NCBI GenBank assembly: GCA_025024175.1
Contig: QCXZ01000041.1
Location: 14,689,786-14,753,785, forward strand
DNA: 64,000 nt
Origin: Rhyzopertha dominica
Lineage: Eukaryota > Arthropoda > Insecta > Coleoptera > Bostrichidae
Direction of reading: 5' to 3'
Position numbers and translations under genes: made by a program. Of the stretch, positions 58,140-64,000 are shown piece by piece. Positions within the stretch are counted from its first letter, which is position 1. Every line of letters starts with the position of its first letter. The notes beneath the pieces were generated by a model. That model was not told the DNA's origin, searched no databases, and saw only the letters and a list, made by a program, of their open reading frames with translations.

Positions 58140-59360
58140 TATCCGTTGCGCTTTTATAAACTCCGTTGTTGACTCCTTTCTGTACAGATCCTGTAGTTCA
58201 AGGTTGTTACTTTTACCTCCAATTTATTTGTATCCGTAACATTCAATACCCAGGTTTTACGTTTCGCATCTGTATGTCACCTTTGGTCGTAGTATGTTCT
58301 CTATACATGTAATTTCGCTTTCCCTGAGACAATTTTATTTATCACCTTTTATTAATATTCCCAAATATCGAAAGCTATCCACCTTTTCTATTTTCATAGC
58401 TCTATCCTCCCCTAATTTAATGTTCCTTATTGGTCTTATGTGTTTATTTGCATGTACTTTGTCTTCTCTGTATTTATTTCTAATCCTATAATTCTCGCTT
58501 CGGCTTCCAATTTTCTGATTACAATTTCCAACTCTATCTTTGATCTTGCTAGGATTGTCACATCATCCACAAATTATACAAGATACTGTGTCTACTCTAC
58601 TTTCTAATTACTTATTTCAGTATGTACTATATAAAATATGATTGTTGATCAGAGATATCTGTATCTAAGGTGTTTGCTTCCCGTGAAAGGTGCTGAAATA
58701 CGGTTATTTACTTTAACTCTACTAATTGAACTATTTACCGTCTTCTTGACGCCAATTTCTTTCATAGTGAAAAAATTCTTTTTCTTATGGAATGATACGT
58801 AACATGTCGATTATATTTCTTTCAGCACAAAAATTTGGTCTATTACTGAGCGAAATCCGCACTGATACTCTCCTATTTGGCTTCCTTTGTATAGCTGTAG
58901 TCTATTTCAAATGAGCGTTGCTAATATTTTGTACACCGTGTCCAGTAACGCGATTTCCCTACAGTAGCAGCAAATTGCTTCTTTTTTACAAAGTAAAATT
59001 ATCATACATTCCTTTCATGTTTCTGGAATTTTTTCTTGTTGCCATATTTTTAGGATTAATTGTCTATATTCACTACCGCTATTCTTTAATCCCTGATAGG
59101 TTTCTCTTCATTTTCCTTTTCAAAACCTTTCAATTTATTTTCGAGGTATAAACTCTTTTTATCTTCCTATAGAATGCTCCTGCTTTTGTCCCTCTCTTCC
59201 CTATGAGTTTTTGTATCCTGTTCTGAATTTGTTCGGATCATTTTCTCATAGGCTTTTTGTCTTCTTTGTCTACTTTTCTTGCATTCTTCGTTGAACCAGA
59301 TCTTTTTTGTGCATGTCTTTTTATTCTCCAAACCTTTTTCTGCAGTTTTCTTAATTTTGT
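58140..59360 (-). pseudogene. LINE reverse-transcriptase relic, second family
   Basis: On the minus strand from about 59330: KIWFNEECKKSRQRRQKAYE (the endonuclease-RT linker), then IWQQEKIPET and, in shifted frames, a YRGISLLDTVYKILA-like block and GEYQCGFRS. IDQIFVLKEI, VKVNNRISAPFTGSKHLR and the catalytic box FVDD (58562-58573) follow, continuing VTILARSKIELE and IGLEIN. A 3' part with YRCETWVLN lies near 58240. The domain order is nearly complete from linker to thumb, but frameshifts and stops are many. The family differs from the 15.4 kb LINE. Confidence 0.85.
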
Positions 59361-59456
59361 TCTCTAATCTTATCTAATCCTTGTTCTGTACTAGTGCCAT
59401 CCTGACGAACATGTTTTGCTACAAACCCTAAAATTGGCTCTCCTGGGTAGTAATAT

Positions 59457-59830
59457 TCAACGATAGAGCATTAATATCAAAACCGGTAATCTCCAAAGAA
59501 TATATTTAAGGAAGCTACGAAAGTAGGAGTTCAACATTGCAGCATTCGCAATATTTGTCAATTGTTTACAGTCCATTGTCAGCTTAGAATGCAAGAGTCT
59601 AATAATGTCAGCTAGCCATGGTGGTTTCGGCGTAGCTTTGTTGATACGTCCTTTCAATGGAGCATGATGATTCAAGAAAAAGTGGAAATAATTATATGCA
59701 TTTTTGTTGTTTTTGTCTACTAGACACTTTGCAGACACACTGGAAATGGATATTCGCTCGTACATCCATAGTCAATATAGCTTCCTCTGTTCCATCTAGA
59801 GATTCGGTGGCCATCTTCAAAGTTTAGTCA
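59457..59830 (-). pseudogene. LINE endonuclease-RT linker fragment
   Basis: The 102-codon minus frame contains FHFFLNHHAPLKGRINKA and KPPWLADIIRLLHSKL, matching the segment just after the endonuclease of jockey-type LINEs (usual form NKHAPLK....KPPAPWLT..I). No RT core follows in frame. It lies immediately upstream, on the same strand, of the second-family LINE relic but is of jockey type and probably a separate insertion. Confidence 0.6.
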
Positions 59831-62035
59831 AGTGCTCCCGACACTTGCGTAAACTACATAACAGGGGCCGCGTGATCTTGAATTAGGATTCTATACGCGC
59901 TCTCCAAGAGATGTGCATGTCGTAACAAAGGTTCCGCAGATCTGATAGTGTAGGCCTGAGACGGAGATGATAATCGAGGTCGGTTCCTGCCTACACAGAA
60001 TTACCCACTAACTGATGCCCGACAGTTACTTATGAGGACGTTGCTTCCGTTGACATAATTGAGAAGGGTGGGTGATAAAAATGCATTGTTTCTTCAGGAA
60101 GTCTTTAGTTTTGTGTTGTTTATATCACAACGTTGTCGGTTTTATCCGCCCGTTTAGTTATTTGAAGACGCGATTATTGATACCTTGATAAAGTTTCTAA
60201 ATTCACGTAACATGAAAGTTTGTTGAAGACAGGATGTTCACACAGTATCTAGGCTAATTTCTACTACCTAAATGAAGCCATTAAAAGGCTGGAAGTTTGT
60301 CAGACGTGCAATAAATGGCTTGCCATGTAACGGATATCTCCCAAGTTGATTAAAAGTTGCGGGGTACTTACTTAAACTGTTCAAATGCACGCATGATGAA
60401 GAAACGACACACGCAACGATGACAGTCAATTGAATAATAATAATTCATTTTCATATGTTGAAAGAAAATATAAGCATTAACGAACTAGCACTTAGTGTTT
60501 TATGATCAAGAGCCCATTATACTCTCAAACCGTCGATATCATTAATATCATTTGTAATCATTGCAACTGTTTGCTAAACAGGACACAACAATATTTACGG
60601 TTGTTTTAAGTGGTAATGGAAGAACGAATCAACATTATTTACAAAATGCGGTAGTGCAATTAAAACAACACTGGTTTCATAGAATGTACAACCGGCACCG
60701 CTGAAATATGCCTGACATAAAATTGTTGAAAGAGAAATTACTAGGCGTCTTTTTAAGGTATAAACATTTGAAAAGCTCTGTTTAGACTTCTAAAGATATT
60801 ATTAACTAACCACACTCTTAATGATTGTGTCCTTTCAAATAAGAGCTAGCTTATGATACAACATTATAGATGCCTGCTCATTATGTACATAAAAAACATA
60901 AATTAGTAAAAAATGTTCTTGCCCAACTTTTTGACCTTAATCTTGATGGAAGATATAATAAAAGTGCGCAATATATACCGTTACAAGACTGAATTTGCTT
61001 TACAAATTATTCTACAGATACAGCGTAGTATATAAAGTACGACTACCTTATACAATTCAGACAAAATTTAAACACGCAATTCCACAGAGTATGTTTCAAA
61101 GTATACTTTGTTCTTAAGTAACACGATAAGTATTATTGTCTTTATAGTCATATTCAATGATTAGGTCTTCTTCGTTACAAACTAATTTCAACGCATTTAA
61201 ACTTTTTGTTTCGAAATGGTGTATCACCCTGAATATTTCTGCAGCCTGTTAATAACTAACGGATCGGACGTTCAAGCGCGATCTGCAATAGCTACGCGCT
61301 TATAACTATTTGCCTACAGCTGTACGTATGCTGCATTAAGAAAGGGATGTAAAATACGTCGTTAGTTTGCAATGTACGTAGGATTTGCGCGTTATTTGGG
61401 TTACACTGTTTACTGCGGTACATAGGCCAAGCCATTTGTACCGTAGCAAAGAATGTTATTTACGTTCCCGTGCAAGGCCAAAATACAGGAATATTTGTGT
61501 TTTAAGCGCGGCTAAGCTGACAATATACGCTAAAGCAATAAAGAAAGATCAAATAAGAAAATTTAAAGGGTACACAATTAACTTAACTACCTTGTTCTTG
61601 CTATCGCATAGGTGATTACATCATTTTTAAATTTGTATTTTTTTACTCGAGATTCGATTATGATATACTCCACTATACTCTATGCACGCTAATTTGGATA
61701 TTCGGTATAGTTTAACTACTATTAAAGGCCAACATGCCATGTCAAATTTTCAGCGTCAAAACTTTTAAAAACATACTAACAGCGTAACGTTGAAACAACC
61801 TGGCAAGTTGACGACCAATAGGCATATTACAAAAAGTAAAGCTCAAACGGTAGTAAAGATTTGCTTTCATTAATATGTAGTAGCAGATAAAATAATAGGC
61901 AATAGAACTAAATACTCATCTGCGCTGGTCAATCCATTCGAATCCCGCGACTAATTTCACGCTTGTTGGGCACTTCAGAGAGGAATACGAAATTAATTTT
62001 TATTGTATTAAACCATAGTGTGCGGAATAAGTGTA
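59831..62035. other. Gene-free stretch
   Basis: Nothing recognised. The 76-codon frame at 61385-61615 is not distinctive. Confidence 0.4.
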
Positions 62036-62039
62036 AATA

Positions 62040-62265
62040 CTAGCAGAGCTCTTAGGAAGCGGTGTCCACTAGTTGGGTGAATTGTAGTCAGAGTTTCCCA
62101 CTAGATCGCGCTGAGAACTTTTACTCTTATTTGCACTTGTTCCTCACGGCGGGGTTTAAGTCCACTGTCTGAAGAACCTCAACGAGGGCGAAACTAGCCG
62201 ATCCGAACTAGATCCGAATTCATTGATCAGAGCAGATATTTTAACTACCTATATTCATGTTACTC
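62040..62265 (+). ncRNA. Decayed hammerhead-like motif, related to 19.08 kb
   Basis: CTGAAGA (62169-62175), a stem CCTC/GAGG (62177-62180 and 62184-62187) and GAAACTAG (62190-62197) parallel the motif at 19083-19110. Both are followed within 60 bp by GCAGAT and T-rich sequence and then TATTCAT. Stem II here has an unpaired A and two unpaired bases, so cleavage is unlikely. The two loci define a repeat family. Confidence 0.4.
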
Positions 62266-63150
62266 ACTGTAAAATTTTCCAGTGGAATCGCTAAGAACAT
62301 ACCCTAGGCCATAAGCAACTACAATCGTGTCTCGCTCAGATAGGATTATTTGTACATTGTAGGTAATGTTACTGTAATGTTACTGATTTTTTCTTTAATT
62401 TATAGTGTAGGCATGTTGCCTTCGTTATCTGCGAATTACAGTGATGTAGTTTCTGGAATGCCCAATGAAGACCTCTATTACTATACTTAAACAGGTTATC
62501 GATATAACATTAATCTTGCATTTTTTGTGTAAGTTAATTGTAGGGTTATTTAAATATATATTTACGCTCGCCCATGTGCATAGGTATAAAAAACTAGATG
62601 ATTGAAGCCCTAAAGAAAAATATTGCTGATTACAAACTTCTAATACTTACACTACTCTGTACTTAGAAGGTTCATTATTGCAAATACTCATAAGCCATTC
62701 GAAATGAACAGAACTTGTCACTTGTATTCAGGAAATGTAACTATTTAATATGATACACGGTTTTTTAAATTCATGAAGCTAATGAAGCAGAAAAATCTAT
62801 AATAATGCATGTGCAAGTTCACTTAATAAATTAAACATCTAACAGTTTCCAATTCCTAGAAAATTATAAAACAAATTGCATAGACTGCTAAAAAGAGCAG
62901 AAATTAGGTTACTTGTTTTGTTCTGTAGTAAACTTTACTTCACAGCTAACAAAGTTCTATAACAATATATAATTATGTTGCACTTTTATGTAAAAACAAT
63001 CTAATCGACTGCACAATTTCATGATCGATCATGAAACCAATTAGTATTTTAAACAACGTATTATTTTTAATGTATAAAACACAAAATTATTTAATATATT
63101 AACTTTCAAAAGAGGTCATTTGTAATATGATAGTCCTTGTGAGGATGTGA
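62266..63150. other. Gene-free stretch
   Basis: Nothing recognised apart from a short 12-bp tandem duplication (AATGTTACTGT) at about 62364-62387. Confidence 0.4.
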
Positions 63151-63152
63151 GG

Positions 63153-63317
63153 TTAAGGATGCATCTTTTCCTGTAGTTCCCACAATTCATCCTTACTCCA
63201 TAAATCAGGTGCCTCAAGCAACCCCCTAAAGCCACGTGCAGCTTTAGTATGATTTCCGGCATAATAAAATGCAACACGGTCAAACAAGGGATCGCGTTTT
63301 ATGATAAGACCGCCCCT
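63153..63317 (-). CDS. Unidentified 54-codon frame with protein-like composition, partial
   Basis: A minus-strand frame without an ATG start runs from the codon after a stop (63318-63320) to TAA at 63153-63155. It reads DPLFDRVAFYYAGNHTKAAR, then GFRGLLEAPDLW and KDELWELQEKMHP. The amphipathic pattern, the balanced amino-acid mix and the cluster of W, D, E and K are unlike chance frames in AT-rich DNA. An AG at about 63316-63317 could serve as an acceptor but has no pyrimidine tract. It could be a 3'-terminal exon, a retro-pseudogene or a transposon remnant with a helix-turn-helix-like segment. I do not recognise the family. Confidence 0.35.
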   Translation of the reverse strand, partial: RGGLIIKRDPLFDRVAFYYAGNHTKAARGFRGLLEAPDLWSKDELWELQEKMHP

Positions 63318-63319
63318 TT

Positions 63320-64000
63320 ACGGTCATTCTTGTATGTACTATATAAACTTATTGTTTCCGGGAGCTGCTCGTAATGCAGAGTACGTCGCGCGAAATGTCG
63401 TACTTTACGACGACCGCATACAGTGTATTAAATAGCAGTTTTCTAACTGGCGGTCCTGACGTATACAATAATGGAGAACAATAGCTATGAAATTCAACTC
63501 GCCAAGTTACGGTATTACTTTCAGTGGCGGGGTCTGCTTAGGTTATTTCTATCGTCATACAAATATGAAGAAATACTAACAAGGCCATATTCATTGACTT
63601 CTAATCAACAATACACGTACCGAATACGCCGCATTCGTACACGTACCGAATACAAGACACATTTTCTCCTGTTCTCAATTAAGCCACAATGTGGTCATTT
63701 TTGTAAAGACAATGCGTAATAAGGTATTATGTTTATATTATTTTGAAGATGGTGGGTTTGCAGTTGTTGTTTGCAGTTTTATTTCAAACGACAACTAAGT
63801 GTTAGGCATTAGCATTATATTCGGTCATAATAGCACAGTTCTGAGGTTATTAGACATGAAAAAAAAATGACAGCAACACTGTTCAGTCTCATCTGTAACA
63901 TTTTAAAGTAACAGTACCTAGAAGAAAGCAATCCACAAGATCTGTTTCTAGAAGGCTGAACTTAACTTACACTGCTATTGCACGGATACAAATATCGATG
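63320..64000. other. Gene-free stretch at window end
   Basis: The 82-codon plus frame at 63471-63719 contains a 16-bp direct duplication (TACACGTACCGAATAC, about 63612 and 63638) and no motif. Nothing else recognised. Confidence 0.4.

Noticed and set aside
1..64000. CRISPR arrays, prokaryotic operons, phage or integrated-virus genes
   Set aside because: No regularly spaced repeats with spacers, no operon-like gene packing and no viral structural or replication genes. The sequence is eukaryotic non-coding DNA.

Overview
This 64 kb window looks like a gene desert from an arthropod nuclear genome, most likely an insect and possibly a beetle (the order is a guess). It is AT-rich by eye and has scattered single N positions. 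No long open frame, operon-like layout or intact host gene is visible. The longest ATG frames are about 100-140 codons, and most of them are chance frames in AT-rich DNA or pieces of decayed transposons. The sequence reads as intergenic or large-intron DNA.

What can be identified is mostly old mobile DNA. Non-LTR retrotransposon (LINE) reverse-transcriptase relics lie at 13.5-14.4 kb (+), 15.4-18.0 kb (-), 44.0-44.5 kb (-), 49.2-49.7 kb (+), 52.6-52.9 kb (-), 58.1-59.4 kb (-) and 59.5-59.8 kb (-). A second copy of the 3' end of the 15.4 kb family lies at 36.7-37.0 kb. A Penelope-like element with a recognisable GIY-YIG endonuclease is at 40.5-41.3 kb (-), and further Penelope-type 3' tails lie at 19.8, 25.5, 26.0 and 26.5 kb. 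DNA-transposon relics include a mariner transposase (51.5-52.3 kb, -), a Tc1-like DDE transposase (39.8-40.5 kb, -), a small DDE fragment (5.4 kb, +) and a THAP-domain pseudogene inside a roughly 1 kb inverted-repeat-bounded unit (33.4-34.4 kb). Short MITE or fold-back elements sit at 2.1, 2.4 (hAT-like, 8-bp target duplication), 6.7, 7.3, 30.7 and 44.6 kb.

RNA-like features are the most interesting part. A hammerhead-ribozyme-like core (CTGATGA, 4-bp stem II, GAAAC) lies at 19.08 kb with a decayed relative at 62.17 kb. Three Penelope-type tails carry a related CTGANNA/stem/GAAACGTC layout. A 73-nt tRNA-Thr(AGT)-like cloverleaf at 12.4 kb lies in a unit duplicated 360 bp away with its upstream flank.

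Between these fossils are islands of clearly higher GC content (3.4, 10.9, 18.2, 29.7, 32.6, 38.9, 45.4, 50.6 and 54.7 kb) without convincing coding frames. They resemble conserved non-coding or cis-regulatory DNA, but this needs comparison with related genomes. One short frame near the right end (63.15-63.32 kb, -) looks like real protein sequence of unknown family.
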